Shown: positions 36,558 through 48,150, numbered from the stretch's first letter. The stretch is DNA of 64,000 bases from Manihot esculenta (GCF_001659605.2 NC_035178.2:31823127-31887126), one strand, 5' to 3'. Numbers and translations: made by a program. The notes: a model not told the origin generated them from the sequence alone.

Positions 36558-36562
36558 CAGGT
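36558..36562 (+). repeat. Target site duplication CAGGT, left
   Basis: Matches 39007-39011. Removing the array restores the ACACAGGTGGACTC seen uninterrupted in the other LTR near 46528. Confidence 0.92.
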
Positions 36563-37117
36563 TGTAACAGCCCGGCCTTCCTCTGGGTCCGGCACTGTTA
36601 CCGCTCACAGCCCGTGACCTTCCTCTGGGCCCAGCCACTGTGAGCAGCTCTTAACATCCCTTCACCCTCACGGGTTCCAGGCAGGATTTGTCCCCTTGGG
36701 TTCTCGTCAAACGCATCCTTCCCCAAGTGGATTTGGCCTAAATTTCCCTTAGGAAATTAGGTCGCCTCCCCCACTGCTCGAACCCTTGACCTCCCACTTT
36801 AAGGGAATAGTCTGGTGAGAGTGAGTACCAATTGTACCAATGGAACAATTGGTACTCACTCTCACCAGACTATTCCCTTAAAGTGGGAGGTCAAGGGTTC
36901 GAGCAGTGGGGGAGGCGACCTAATTTCCTAAGGGAAATTTAGGCCAAATCCACTTGGGGAAGGATGCGTTTGACGAGAACCCAAGGGGACAAATCCTGCC
37001 TGGAACCCGTGAGGGTGAAGGGATGTTAAGAGCTGCTCACAGTGGCTGGGCCCAGAGGAAGGTCACGGGCTGTGAGCGGTAACAGTGCCGGACCCAGAGG
37101 AAGGCCGGGCTGTTACA
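36563..37117. repeat. Palindromic unit 1 (555 bp)
   Basis: Two arms of 273 bp around a 9-base loop (36836-36844). The arms share variants not found in other units, such as the CCCCTTGGGTTCTCG block. A box on the minus strand at 36828-36839, B-box-like site at 36776-36784; on the plus strand at 36841-36852 and 36896-36904. Confidence 0.92.
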
Positions 37118-37135
37118 TAAAAAGGCGCCTTTTTA
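37118..37135. repeat. 18-bp palindromic spacer 1
   Basis: TAAAAAGGCGCCTTTTTA, a perfect palindrome between two TGTAA-type unit ends. Identical to spacers 2 and 3. Confidence 0.95.
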
Positions 37136-37526
37136 TGTAACAGCCCGGCCCCGTACGACCGGCCCTGTTACCACTCACCGCCCAGGGCTATCCCTCGCCT
37201 GGCCTCTTGCCACCTCGGGCTTTCCACTGGCGTCGTGAGCAGCTCTTAACATCCCTTCACCCTCACGGGTTCCAGGCAGGATTTGTCCCTCGGGGGAGCC
37301 ATTACGGCCCGCCCTAGCCCGAGTGGATTTGGCCCAATTCCTTCCTCTGGGAATTAGGTCGCCTCCCCCACTGCTCGAACCCTTGACCTCCCACTTTAAG
37401 GGAATAGTCTGGTGAGAGTGAGTATGAAGGGATGTTAAGAGCTGCTCACAGTGGCTGGGCCCAGAGGAAGGTCACGGGCTGTGAGCGGTAACAGTGCCGG
37501 ACCCAGAGGAAGGCCGGGCTGTTACA
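37136..37526. repeat. Palindromic unit 2, right arm truncated (391 bp)
   Basis: The left arm is complete. The right arm keeps only its outer 100 bp or so after GAGTGAGTA, losing the centre. The two arms belong to different sequence classes, unlike the other units. Confidence 0.85.
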
Positions 37527-37544
37527 TAAAAAGGCGCCTTTTTA
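37527..37544. repeat. 18-bp palindromic spacer 2
   Basis: Identical to 37118-37135. Confidence 0.95.
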
Positions 37545-38435
37545 TGTAACAGCCCGGACGTGATCCCCGGCACTGTTACCGCTCACGGCCCAGGGCTATC
37601 CCTCGCCTGGCCTCTTTGCCACCTCGGGCTTTCCACTGGCGTCGTGAGCAGCTCTTAACATCCCTTCACCCTCACGGGTTCCAGGCAGGATTTGTCCCTC
37701 GGGGGAGCCATTACGGCCCGCCCTAGCCCGAGTGGATTTGGCCCAATTCCTTCCTCTGGGAATTAGGTCGCCTCCCCCACTGCTCGAACCCTTGACCTCC
37801 CACTTTAAGGGAATAGTCTGGTGAGAGTGAGTACCAATTGTGCCAATGGAACAATTGGTACTCACTCTCACCAGACTATTCCCTTAAAGTGGGAGGTCAA
37901 GGGTTCGAGCAGTGGGGGAGGCGACCTAATTCCCAGAGGAAGGAATTGGGCCAAATCCACTCGGGCTAGGGCGGGCCGTAATGGCTCCCCCGAGGGACAA
38001 ATCCTGCCTGGAACCCGTGAGGGTGAAGGGATGTTAAGAGCTGCTCACGACGCCAGTGGAAAGCCCGAGGTGGCAAGAGGCCAGGCGAGGGATAGCCCTG
38101 GGCCGTGAGCGGTAACAGTGCCGGGGATCACGTCCGGGCACAATTGGTACTCACTCTCACCAGACTATTCCCTTAAAGTGGGAGGTCAAGGGTTCGAGCA
38201 GTGGGGGAGGCGACCTAATTCCCAGAGGAAGGAATTGGGCCAAATCCACTCAGGCTAGGGCGGGCCGTAATGGCTCCCCCGAGGGACAAATCCTGCCTGG
38301 AACCCGTGAGGGTGAAGGGATGTTAAGAGCTGCTCACGACGCCAGTGGAAAGCCCGAGGTGGCGAGAGGCCAGGCGAGGGATAGCCCTGGGCCGTGAGCG
38401 GTAATAGTGCCGGGGATCACGTCCGGGCTGTTACA
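37545..38435. repeat. Palindromic unit 3 with an extra right arm (891 bp)
   Basis: Left arm, loop near 37842-37850 and right arm to 38138, where the final TGTTACA is missing. A second right arm in the same orientation (38139-38435) follows directly. Arms match apart from a few bases. Confidence 0.9.
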
Positions 38436-38453
38436 TAAAAAGGCGCCTTTTTA
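38436..38453. repeat. 18-bp palindromic spacer 3
   Basis: Identical to the first two spacers. Confidence 0.95.
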
Positions 38454-39006
38454 TGTAACAGCCCGGCCCCTTTCGACCGGCCCTGTTACCGCTCACAGCC
38501 CGTGACCTTCCTCTGGGCCCAGCCACTGTGAGCAGCTCTTAACATCCCTTCACCCTCACGGGTTCCGGGCAGGATTTGTCCCTCGGGGGAGCCATTACGG
38601 CCCGCCCTAGCCCGAGTGGATTTGGCCCAATTCCTTCCTCTGGGAATTAGGTCGCCTCCCCCACTGCTCGAACCCTTGACCTCCCACTTTAAGGGAATAG
38701 TCTGGTGAGAGTGAGTACCAATTGTGCCATTGGAACAATTGGTACTCACTCTCACCAGACTATTCCCTTAAAGTGGGAGGTCAAGGGTTCGAGCAGTGGG
38801 GGAGGCGACCTAATTCCCAGAGGAAGGAATTGGGCCAAATCCACTCGGGCTAGGGCGGGCCGTAATGGCTCCCCCGAGGGACAAATCCTGCCCGGAACCC
38901 GTGAGGGTGAAGGGATGTTAAGAGCTGCTCACAGTGGCTGGGCCCAGAGGAAGGTCACGGGCTGTGAGCGGTAACAGGGCCGGTCGAAAGGGGCCGGGCT
39001 GTTACA
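38454..39006. repeat. Palindromic unit 4 (553 bp)
   Basis: Two arms of 272 bp around a 9-base loop (38726-38734). Private variants (CCCCTTTCGACCGG; CGGGCAGG in place of CAGGCAGG) occur on both arms, so one arm was copied from the other after the unit diverged. Confidence 0.92.
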
Positions 39007-40168
39007 CAGGTGGACTCAAATGAGGGACCAAACATACTCTATCATGACCCTAAACATCTCCTCAAAAACCCCCTAAAACATCATAAAACATGCATGCAGA
39101 ACAGGCAAAGGAAGGCTGGGCAGGGGACTTTCGGCGGCAGGTTCGGCGGCCGAAGGTCCCTACAGATCCGAAAGTCAGGCACTTTCGGGGGCATGGTTCG
39201 GCGGCCGAAAGCCTTCACAGATCCAAAAGTTGCCAACCTTCGGGGGCAGGTTCGGCGGTCGAAACTCCCCTCCAGAGCCGAAAGTCCAACTTTCGGGGGC
39301 GAGTTTAGGCGGCCAAAACTGCCTCCACAGGCAGGTTCGGCGGCCGAACATGGCTTCAGCAGCCGAACCTGGGTCCTCCAGAACTGTAGAACCCGATTTG
39401 CCTCTCTCCCCTAGCCTCCCAAAACCCTCCAAACTCATACCCAACACTCAAAAGCATGCATAAACACATCATCAATCATATAGGGGCATAAAACTAGCCT
39501 ATACCCCAACAAACATCACATTTCTCATTAAACTAACATAACCCTAACATTTTAGATCTACTCTAAACATGCATCAAAACCCTCAACCCCTTCTTAAAAC
39601 TTACTTAAAACATAAAAGAAGGTGAGGATCTACACTTACCTATTGAAGATCGAGAGGAGAGGTGATCCAAACTTGGAGATTGGGAGCAATCGAGTTTCGA
39701 GGGTCTCCAAGCTTCAAAACTTTGATCTTGGCTTAAAAAATCTTCAAAACAAAATAAAACTCATCAAAAACTTGAAGGGATGGAAGAAAAATACAAAATC
39801 AACCATGGAAGGGCAAAATCTTACCTATTCCCGAAAATAGAGAGAGAAAACTCGCCCATTTTTGGACATAGGGCCTTTTATAGGTGGCTGGCCAGACCAC
39901 CTTCGGGGGCCAAAGGTGCCTCCGCAAGAGCCCAATGTTCAGCGGCCGAACATGAGGTTCGGCGGCCGAACCTGGGTTTTTCCTCCTTAGTCTTTTCTTT
40001 CAAAACTCAATTTCTTTCTTCATCAAAACCATAAAAACATATAAAAACATTTTAGAAAACATTTATTTTACCCTTCTAGAAGGCTCCGTCTTCCGAGAAT
40101 TCTGGATTCCAACGGAGATTCCACCGAAAGGTAGGAATTCCGATGCCGGGGTCTAGCCGGGTATTACA

Positions 40169-40182
40169 TTCTTCCCCCCTTA
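40169..40182 (-). other. Polypurine tract of inner Tekay element
   Basis: The minus strand reads AAGGGGGGAAGAA just before the LTR start at 40168. Confidence 0.8.
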
Positions 40183-40274
40183 AGAACATTCATCCCCAAA
40201 TGTTCAACACACAAGCATAGCATGGCATAACACACATATCAACAAGGAAGTACATAACAACAAAAACACTAACC

Positions 40275-43200
40275 TTAAAAGAGATAGGGGTATTGCTGGA
40301 GCATAGACTCCCGTGTCTCCCAGGTACATTCTTCTATGTTGTGGTGATTCCAAAGGACTTTCACCATCGGGATTTCCTTATTCCTCAGCTTTCTGATCTG
40401 CGTGTCTAGGATCCGCACTGGCTGCTCAACATAGGTGAGATCTCCTAGGATCTCCACATCAGGCTCATTAAGAACCTTGCCCGGATCTGACACGAACTTC
40501 CGTAACATGGAAACATGGAAAACCGGATGGATTCTCTCCATTGAAGTAGGTAGGTCCAGCTTGTACGATACATTCCCAATCTTCTACAAGATTTCAAAGG
40601 GTCCGATGTACCGTGGAGCTAACTTATCTTTCTTCCCAAAACGAATCACCCCTTTCATAGGAGACACCTTGAGCAACACCATATCTCCCTCCTGGAACTC
40701 TATATGCTTCATGCGGACATCTGCATAACTCTTTTGCCTGCTTACAACAGTTCTGATTCTTTCTCTGATAATGGGCACTACTCTGCTGGTAATCTCAACC
40801 AACTCAGGCCCTGCCAAGGCCCTTTCTCCAACTTCTTCCCAGCAAACAGGTGACCTGCACTTCCTCCCATAAAGAGCTTCATAAGGAGCCATCCCTATGC
40901 TAGCATGATAGCTGTTATTGTAGGCAAACTCCACCAAAGGTAGATGTTGCCTCCAAGAACCTCCAAAATCTAGCACACACATTCTTAACATATCTTCAAT
41001 TGTCTGGATGGTCCTCTCTGACTGTCCGTCAATCTATGGATGGAAGGCAGTGCTAAAATCCAACCTTGTGCCCATAGCACTCTGCAGACTCCGCCAAAAC
41101 CTGGAGGTGAACTGGGGTCCCCTATCTGACACTATTGAAATGGGAGCCCCATGCAACCTGACAACTTCATCGACATACACCTGCGCTAATTTGTCCACAG
41201 AGTAGCCACTCCTAACAGGAATGAAGTGAGCAGATTTGGTCAGTCTGTCCACAATCACCCATCTGGAGTCTAGTCTGTTGGACGTTGCCGGTAACCCCAC
41301 CACGAAATCCATAGCTATATTCTCCCATTTCCACTCTGGAATCGGCAGTGGGTTAAGCATTCCAGCCAGCTTCTGATGTTCTAGCTTCACCCTCTGACAT
41401 ACTTAGTGCCACTTCTCTTTTTCATAGCTGGCCACCAGTAAACTCTTTTCAGATCCTGATACATTTTGGTGGCTCCAGGGTGACCACTGTATCTAGCATT
41501 ACGAGCTTCCCTTATAATGTCTCCCTTCAGACTCACGTCATCTGGTACACATAACCTATTCCCATAGCGGAGGATCCCTTTGTTGTCAAATCTGAACTCT
41601 TCATTTTTGTCTGCCTGGACTGCTCTTGCTATCTTCACCAACTCGGGGTCCTCATGCTGTTTCTGGGCCACCTGCTCCAGAAATACGGGTGCCACTCTCA
41701 TCTGAGCTATCAAAGCACCTGTACTAGACAACTCCAACTGCAGCCCTTCATTAATGAGCTTATAGAATTCCCTCACCACCGGTCTTCTCTCTGCTGTAAC
41801 ATGGGATAGACTGCCAAGTGATTTCCGGCTTAGGGCATCTGCCACAACATTTGCCTTACCTGGATGGTACTAAATTTTGCAATCATAGTCACTAAGTAGT
41901 TCTACCTATCTTCTCTGCCTCAGGTTCAACTCTCTCCGACTCAAGATGCACTGCAGACTTTTATGATCTGTAAAGATCTCACATCTTACCCCATATAGGT
42001 AATGCCTCCACATCTTGAGTGCAAAGATCACAGCTGCCATCTCTAGATCATGTGTAGGATAATTCAACTCATGCTTCTTCAGCTGCTTAGAAGCATAAGC
42101 AATTACTCTCTCATTTTGCATCAACACATAACCTAGTCCCACACGGGATGCATCACAAAATACTGTGAAGTCTTTATTACTAGTAGGCAGAGCTAACACC
42201 GGTGCTGACGTTAACCTTTTCTTCAGCTCTTCAAAACTCTCTTCACACTGATCAGACCACACAAACCTTTGGTTCTTCTTGGTCAATCTGGTCATAGGAG
42301 CAGCAATTTTGGAGAACTCTTGGACGAACCTCCTGTAGTAACCTGCTAAACCCAAAAAACTTTTAATCTCAGTAAGTGTAGTGGGTCTGGGCCAGTTAGC
42401 TACAGCTTCTACCTTCTTGGGGTCCACTTCAATTCCTTTTTCTGATACAACATGCCCTAAGAATGAGATACTCCTCAACCAGAATTCACACTTGGAGAAC
42501 TTGGCATACAAGCCGTGCTCCCTCAGGGTCTGCAGAACTATCCTCAGATGATGGGCATGCTCCTCTGTGTTTCTTGAATACACTAAGATATCATCAATGA
42601 AGACAATAACAAAGTGATCCAGATACTGGTTGAAAACTCTATTCATGAGATCCATGAATGCTGCAGGGGCATTAGTTACCCAAACGACATTACTAGGAAC
42701 TCATAATGCCCATATCTGGTCCTGAATGCCGTCTTCGGCACATCTTATTCCCTGATTCTCAGCTGGTGGTACCCACTAGCTGGTCAAATAGATCATCGAT
42801 CCTAGGTAACGGATACTTGTTCTTGGTAGTGACTTTGTTCAACTGCCTGTAGTCGATACAAAGTCTCAAGGATCCATCCTTCTTCTTTACAAACAGCACT
42901 GGAGCACCCCAAGGTGAGGTACTCGAGCGGATGAAACCCTTATCTACCAACTCTTGCAGTTGCTCTTTCAATTCTTTCAACTCTGCTGGTGCCATCTTGT
43001 AGGGAGGGATAGAGATCGGTCTTGTTCCAGGCATTACTTCTATTTCAAACTCTATCTCCCTAGCAGGTGGTAGTCCTGGAAGCTCGTCTGGGAAGACATC
43101 AGGAAACTCTCTGACCATGGGCACTGAGGCGGGCTCCCTAACCTGACTATCAAGCTCTCTAACATGAGCTACAAACCCCTGACAACCCCTCCTGAGCAAC

Positions 43201-43613
43201 CTACGAGCCTGTAGGGCTGATATCAAACCTCTAGGCATACCCCTCCTATCTCCTCTGAAGACAACTTCTAACCCATCCTGTACTCTGAACCTGACTACCT
43301 TGTCTCTACAGTCCAAGACAACACCATGAGCATATAGCCAATCCATCCCTAGAATGACATCAAAATCCGTCAAGTCTAAAACCACAAGGTCAGCTGGAAG
43401 GCATCTACCCTCAACAAACACTAGACTATACCGACAGACTGACTCTGCCACTGATGGATCACACTTGGGTCCACTGACCCAGAGGGGACACTCTAACCCA
43501 GAGACTATCAAACCCAACCTCTCTATGGCTCTCGAAGCAACAAAAGAATGAGAAGCACCAGGGTCCATTAAAGCATTCACATCAGAACATCTAATGATGA
43601 GATTACCTGACAC
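40275..43613 (-). pseudogene. pol: Tekay pol of inner element, multiply broken
   Basis: Same domains as 14638-18405, in minus order: protease ([11 protein letters not shown]), RT, RNase H ([10 protein letters not shown]), integrase (MDFVVGLP, SDRGPQFTS) and chromodomain (ILDTQIRKLRNKEIPMVKVL, ending at 40275). A deletion of about 38 bp near 42780 removes the RT motif around the first catalytic Asp and shifts the frame. The second RT motif FIDDILVYS remains near 42590. Another frameshift lies near 41390 and stops lie near 41905-41846, 41030-40992 and 40583-40542. It cannot make a working enzyme. Confidence 0.92.
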
Positions 43614-45198
43614 ACGGTGTTTGACGTGTTAGCCTTCTACTGTGTCATAGTGAAGATCCGAGCTGGAGCTGATGGACCTTCACCTCGGAAACCTGCTGAA
43701 AAAGAGGTTGTCCCTCTCCCTCTGCCTCTGCCACTGCCCTGTGTCATGGCTGGAGCTACTGGCTGAGCCACACCGCCTGAAGCTGTCTGTTGGGATGGTG
43801 CCATCATAGCTATATTGGGACACTCACGAGCTATGTGCCCCTCCTATCCGCATCTGAAACATGTTGTAGTCCCCAATCGATAAACTCCCTTGTGCGGCCT
43901 TCCACACCTCACGCATCCAGAGCTATCTGAACCGGAGCTCGAGCCACCACCTATTCCTAGACCAGACTTTAACTTGTTCCAAAACTTATTCTTTTTGGAC
44001 TTAGCTCTATACCACTTCTTACCCTTTGTGGCTGCTGCACTCAGAGAGGAGAGATCAATGTTCCCTATACCAGGGGTCTTAGACCCGAGGGCTGTGCCAC
44101 GTGCTGTTTCACTGTCCCCTGAATAATGGCACTAGCCTCCATCTTCCGTGTTGCATCCACAATATAGTGGAAGCTCTCCCTCTCTGTTGGTAGGATCAGG
44201 GAGGAATACCTAAGATGGAGCCTCATGGTATACCTCCTAGCTTTCTTCTAATCTGTGTCATAGGCCTGACCCACATACTGCAGCAACTCCAAGAATTTAT
44301 CTGTGTACTCATCGATACTCATATCATCTGTCTGCCTCAGCTCCTAAAACTCAACAACTTTCAGCTCCCTAGAACTGTCTGGAAAAGCCCATCCAGCAAA
44401 CTCATTGGCAAACTCTTCCCAAGATAGGCTATCCAACCTGGGGTCCACATAATTTTTAAACCACTCTCGTGCTTTCTTGCATTTCAAAGTGAATCCCGCC
44501 ATCTGAATGACTCTACTATCACTAGCTCCCAGCTCATCTGTTATCGTCTTTACCGTTTTGAGGTACTCAAATGGATCATCCCCTGTTTTGAATTTAGGAG
44601 CATCCAGCATCAGGTAATTTGTCATCTTTACCTTGCTCCCCACAGATGAGCTAGGTTTAGGTGTTTGGATTTCAGGGGCTACAGGTTCTGTTGGTGAAGG
44701 AGGTGTAGCATTCCCTAGGTTAGGGTTTGTTGTGTATGGAAAAAAGGGTGAGGGTGGAAACATGGGATACTGTGGATATGGTGGGTAGTAGGGGGGATAA
44801 GGCATGAAGGAAGGGTATGGGTTATGGCTGGAAAAATCCGATGTGCCTCCCATCGAATACCCTGGTCCCTGAGGATAGGGTGGATACTATGGTGGGTGAG
44901 CAAAACCCGAGGCCTGAGCGCCTCGTTGAGACTCTCCCATACCCCCTTCAGACATGCTTACACCCAAACTCCCATTCCTTCTCTGGTCATCATCCACAGA
45001 TTCCCTCACATCTGCTGACATCCTTCCTGGATCCGTTCTCCTCCTGTTCACATCAAAGGACCTTTTAGGGTCCCTTGATGTTCCTTCTCTGCTTGATCTA
45101 TTTGCCCTTGCCCTTGGCAGAGCAGGGGGAAGGGCATCCATGCCCTCATTCTCTGGTGGAACTCCAGTCAATCGTGTAGATCGATGAGTGCCTTACAT
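43614..45198 (-). pseudogene. gag: Tekay gag of inner element, broken
   Basis: Start ATG at 45198; codon 2 is TAA where the outer copy has CGA. A frameshift lies near 44890 and a stop at 44341-44346. The capsid-like region (REWFKNYVDPR) is at 44450-44470. The zinc knuckle near 43860-43815 (CFRCG-stop-EGHIARECP) has a stop inside. The Pro/Tyr-rich part is at 44660-44850. Confidence 0.88.
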
Positions 45199-45440
45199 TC
45201 TATTTCTCTAAAAAACAACATATACACATAAACATTAACATCATATGGTTCATGTGGAAACACATGAACCCACATCATACATAGCATATCATTAATGCAC
45301 ATGCATATAGTCATGGCATTACACATCATCATCAAGACAGGACTCTACATCCTATCCTATTGGACATGATTTTTCCTATTGTGCTTGCCCTTCTATAACA
45401 TCTATGAGCCCGACACACTCTAGGTCCGACCATATGAACC

Positions 45441-45454
45441 TGGCTCTGATACCA
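45441..45454 (-). other. Tekay primer binding site of inner element
   Basis: The minus strand reads TGGTATCAGAGCCA, three bases after the LTR end. Confidence 0.88.
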
Positions 45455-45457
45455 CTC

Positions 45458-48150
45458 TGTAACGACTCGAAAACCGGACCGCTACCGGCGCTAGGATCCA
45501 GATCGACTTAAGGTCGTCGGGACTCGTAGCAAGCCTACTATACATACTGTTGTATCTGATAAAATCCCATACATAATCATACATTTCCATAAAAACTTTA
45601 AACTTTTTATATGCCAAGCTTGACCTGTGCATGCACCATAACTGTATACATAAAACCCCTTACTGGAGCCCTCATCAAATGCTCCAGTTGGGTCAACATT
45701 TCATATGTCAAGCCTGGTTCAACATATCTCATCATTAAAACATTTACATAAAGATCATGTACAATAGGGATTTACATTAAACATTAGTGCCAAGCAGAAT
45801 ACTAATCCTCATTACATTACTTTACATTACATTACATGTCCACTAAAACTCTATTATATCATGCTATACCAGAACTCTGATAACTCTCCCAAAGCTACCT
45901 GTGCTCCTGCAACCCTAGGGATTAGGGGAAAGGGGTGAGCTACTAAAGCCCAGTGAGCAGAACAGTAAAAACAGTTCATTAAGCATATGCTTTCATGAAA
46001 TGCATCACATCACAAACAATTCACATCACGGATGGATTTGTCACTAGTAACTCTCTACATATCCAATGCGCCCGGCCCACAACGAGGCTCCTCAGGACTT
46101 TTGCTTAACATAACATAACATGTCCAACTGTGCCAGGGGCGTAGAATGGGCTGCCCTGGTCTTTTCTTTACTCTCTGCCAGGGGCGTAGAATGGGCTACC
46201 CTAGTCTTTTCTCTACTCTGTGCCAGGGGCGTAGAATGGGCTGCCCTGGTCTTTCTATCTCATGTCATATCATATCATATCTTATCGAGAGCTAATGGAT
46301 CATCCAATATCCATCCACACCAGCAATAAATAATGCAATGCATCATATTCGTGGATTCTAATGCAACAATCTATAAACATGGCAATCGTGATGCATGAAC
46401 ATGCTTAAAAAATTTAGTTTCTTTGAAATAAAATAGAGTTGTGTTCTACTCACCTCTGGCTGATACTCGACTAACTCTTAAGCAGCTATCTCACTGCTGG
46501 TCTCCTCGATTCCTCAGGTCCGATCCTACACAGGTGGACTCAAATGAGGGACCAAACATACTCTATCATGACCCTAAACATCTCCTCAAAAACCCCCTAA
46601 AACATCATAAAATATGCATGCAGAACAGGCAAAGGAAGGCTGGGCAGGGGACTTTCGGCGGCAGGTTCGGCGGCCGAAGGTCCCTACAGATCCGAAAGTC
46701 AGGCACTTTCGGGGGCATGGTTCGGCGGCCGAAAGCCTTCACAGATCCGAAAGTTGCCAACCTTCGGGGGCAGGTTCGGCGGCCGAAACTCCCCTCCAGA
46801 GCCGAAAGTCCAACTTTCGGGGGCGAGTTTAGGCGGCCAAAACTGCCTCCACAAGCAGGTTCGGCGATCGAACATGGCTTCGGCAGCCGAACCTGGGTCC
46901 TCCAGAATAGTAGAACTCGATTCGCCTCTCTCCCCTAGCCTCCCAAAACCCTCCAAACTCATACTCAACACTCAAAAGCATGCATAAACACATCATCAAG
47001 CATATAGGGGCATAAAACTAGCCTATACCCCAATAAACATCACATTTTTCATTAAACTAACATAACCCTAACATTTTAGATCTACTCTAAACATGCATCA
47101 AAACCCTCAACCACTTCTTAAAACTTACTTAAAACATAAAAGAAGGTGAGGATTTACACTTACCTCTTGAAGATCGAGAGGAGAGGTGATCCAAACTTGG
47201 AGATTGGGAGAAATCGAGCTCTAGGGGTCTCCAAGCTTCAAAACTTTGATCTTAGCTTAAAAAATCTTCAAAACAAAGTAAAACTCATAAAAAACTTGAA
47301 GGGATGGAAGGAAAACACAAAATCAACCATGGGAGGGCGAAAATAGAGAGAGAAAACTCACCCATTTTCGGACATGGGACCTTTTATAGGTGGCTGGCTA
47401 GACCACCTTCAGGTAGGGCTGTGCAATCAGTCGGTTCAGTTTCGAACCGAACCAAACCGATAAAACCGGAAACTGAAATGCTATAATTTTAAAAACCGAA
47501 AAAATCGATTATGAAGATATAACCGAACCGAATCGAACTGATAAAAATCAGTTCGATTCGATTCGGTTCGGTTCAAACCGAAATCTGCTGGGTTGGGCTT
47601 GGGGCTGAAAGGGATGGAGGGGTTGGGGTGCTGGGATGGGTACGAGAGGCCAGAGGAAGGGCTTGGGCTTGGGCTTGGGCTCGGGCTCGGGCCTAGCCAC
47701 TAAATCGGTTTTTCGGTTTGATCGGTTATTTACCATGTTTAAATCGAAACGAACCGAAAACCGAAAAATTTTAAATACATTAATCGAACCAAACTGATTA
47801 TTCCAAAAAACCAAACCGAAAAACTGAAATCAACCGGTTTGATTTGGTTTTTCAGTTTAGACCGAAATATGCTCTCCCCTACCTTCGGGGGCCAAAGGTA
47901 CCTCCACAAGAGCCCAATGTTCGGCGGCCGAACATGAGGTTCGGCGGCCGAACCTGGCTTTTTCCTCCTTGGTCTTTTCTTTCAAAACTCAATTTCTTTC
48001 TTCATCAAAACCATAAAAACATATAAAAACATTTTAGAAAACCTTTATTTTACCCTTCTAGAAGGCTCCGTCATCCGAAAATTCCGGATTCCAACGGAGA
48101 TTCCGCCGGAAGATAGGAATTTTGATGTCGGGGTCTAGCTGGGTATTACA
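45458..48150 (-). repeat. Tekay 5' LTR of inner element, carrying a MITE
   Basis: 2693 bp, about 2.2 kb without the MITE and its target duplication. TATA box (minus) at 47380-47389; three hairpin units at 46130-46245. Confidence 0.9.
47414..47881. mobile_element. hAT-like MITE, 468 bp
   Basis: Ends TAGGGCTGTGCA and TGCTCTCCCCTA form imperfect inverted repeats. Flanks CCTTCAGG (47406-47413) and CCTTCGGG (47882-47889) form an 8-bp duplication with one mismatch, as for hAT elements. The inside is rich in CGGTT/AACCG inverted repeats plus a GGGCTT run near 47660-47690. No coding capacity. The empty site is visible at 39898-39910. Confidence 0.85.

Larger units (their letters stand above)
36563..39006. 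mobile_element. Composite palindromic element: four foldback units with LTR-like ends
   Basis: 2444 bp flanked by 5-bp repeats CAGGT. Outer ends are TGTAACAGCCCGG and its complement CCGGGCTGTTACA. Inside are four units made of inverted copies of a monomer of about 270-295 bp, separated by three identical 18-bp palindromes. It encodes no enzyme: open frames across it are the two strands of the same monomer. Each monomer has a tRNA-like A box (TGGCACAATTGG) at the unit centre and a GGTTCGAGC B-box-like string 43 bp further, as in SINEs. A 5-bp duplication and TG..CA ends fit retroviral-type integrase, not hAT (8 bp), Mutator (9 bp) or CACTA/Harbinger (3 bp). I do not recognise the family. Confidence 0.85.
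35482..40168 (-). repeat. Tekay 3' LTR of inner element, carrying the palindromic array
   Basis: Minus strand: TGTAATACCCGG at 40168 to CGGGTCGTTACA at 35482. About 2.24 kb without the nested array. TATA box (minus) at 39874-39883; hairpin units at 36155-36270. Confidence 0.9.
35482..48150 (-). mobile_element. Inner Tekay element, inverted, full-length but dead
   Basis: 12669 bp including two insertions: the palindromic array (36563-39006) in its 3' LTR and a MITE (47414-47881) in its 5' LTR. It has both LTRs, primer site, gag, pol and polypurine tract in the right order on the minus strand, flanked by GATAT. Gag and pol carry many stops and frameshifts. Confidence 0.92.

Noticed and set aside
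36776..36904. tRNA gene candidates at palindrome centres
   Set aside because: A and B boxes are present but no cloverleaf, anticodon arm or acceptor stem can be drawn; it is at most tRNA-derived.
37596..38974. Four repeated frames of about 90 codons in the palindromic array
   Set aside because: They are the same monomer read on alternate strands, crossing the tRNA-like boxes; no domain and no common stop position.
36563..39006. Retrozyme (hammerhead ribozyme) explanation for the palindromic array
   Set aside because: I looked for the conserved CTGATGAG and GAAA core in both orientations and did not find it.
47548..47814. 88-codon minus-strand frame
   Set aside because: It lies wholly inside the MITE and reads its simple GGGCTT repeats.
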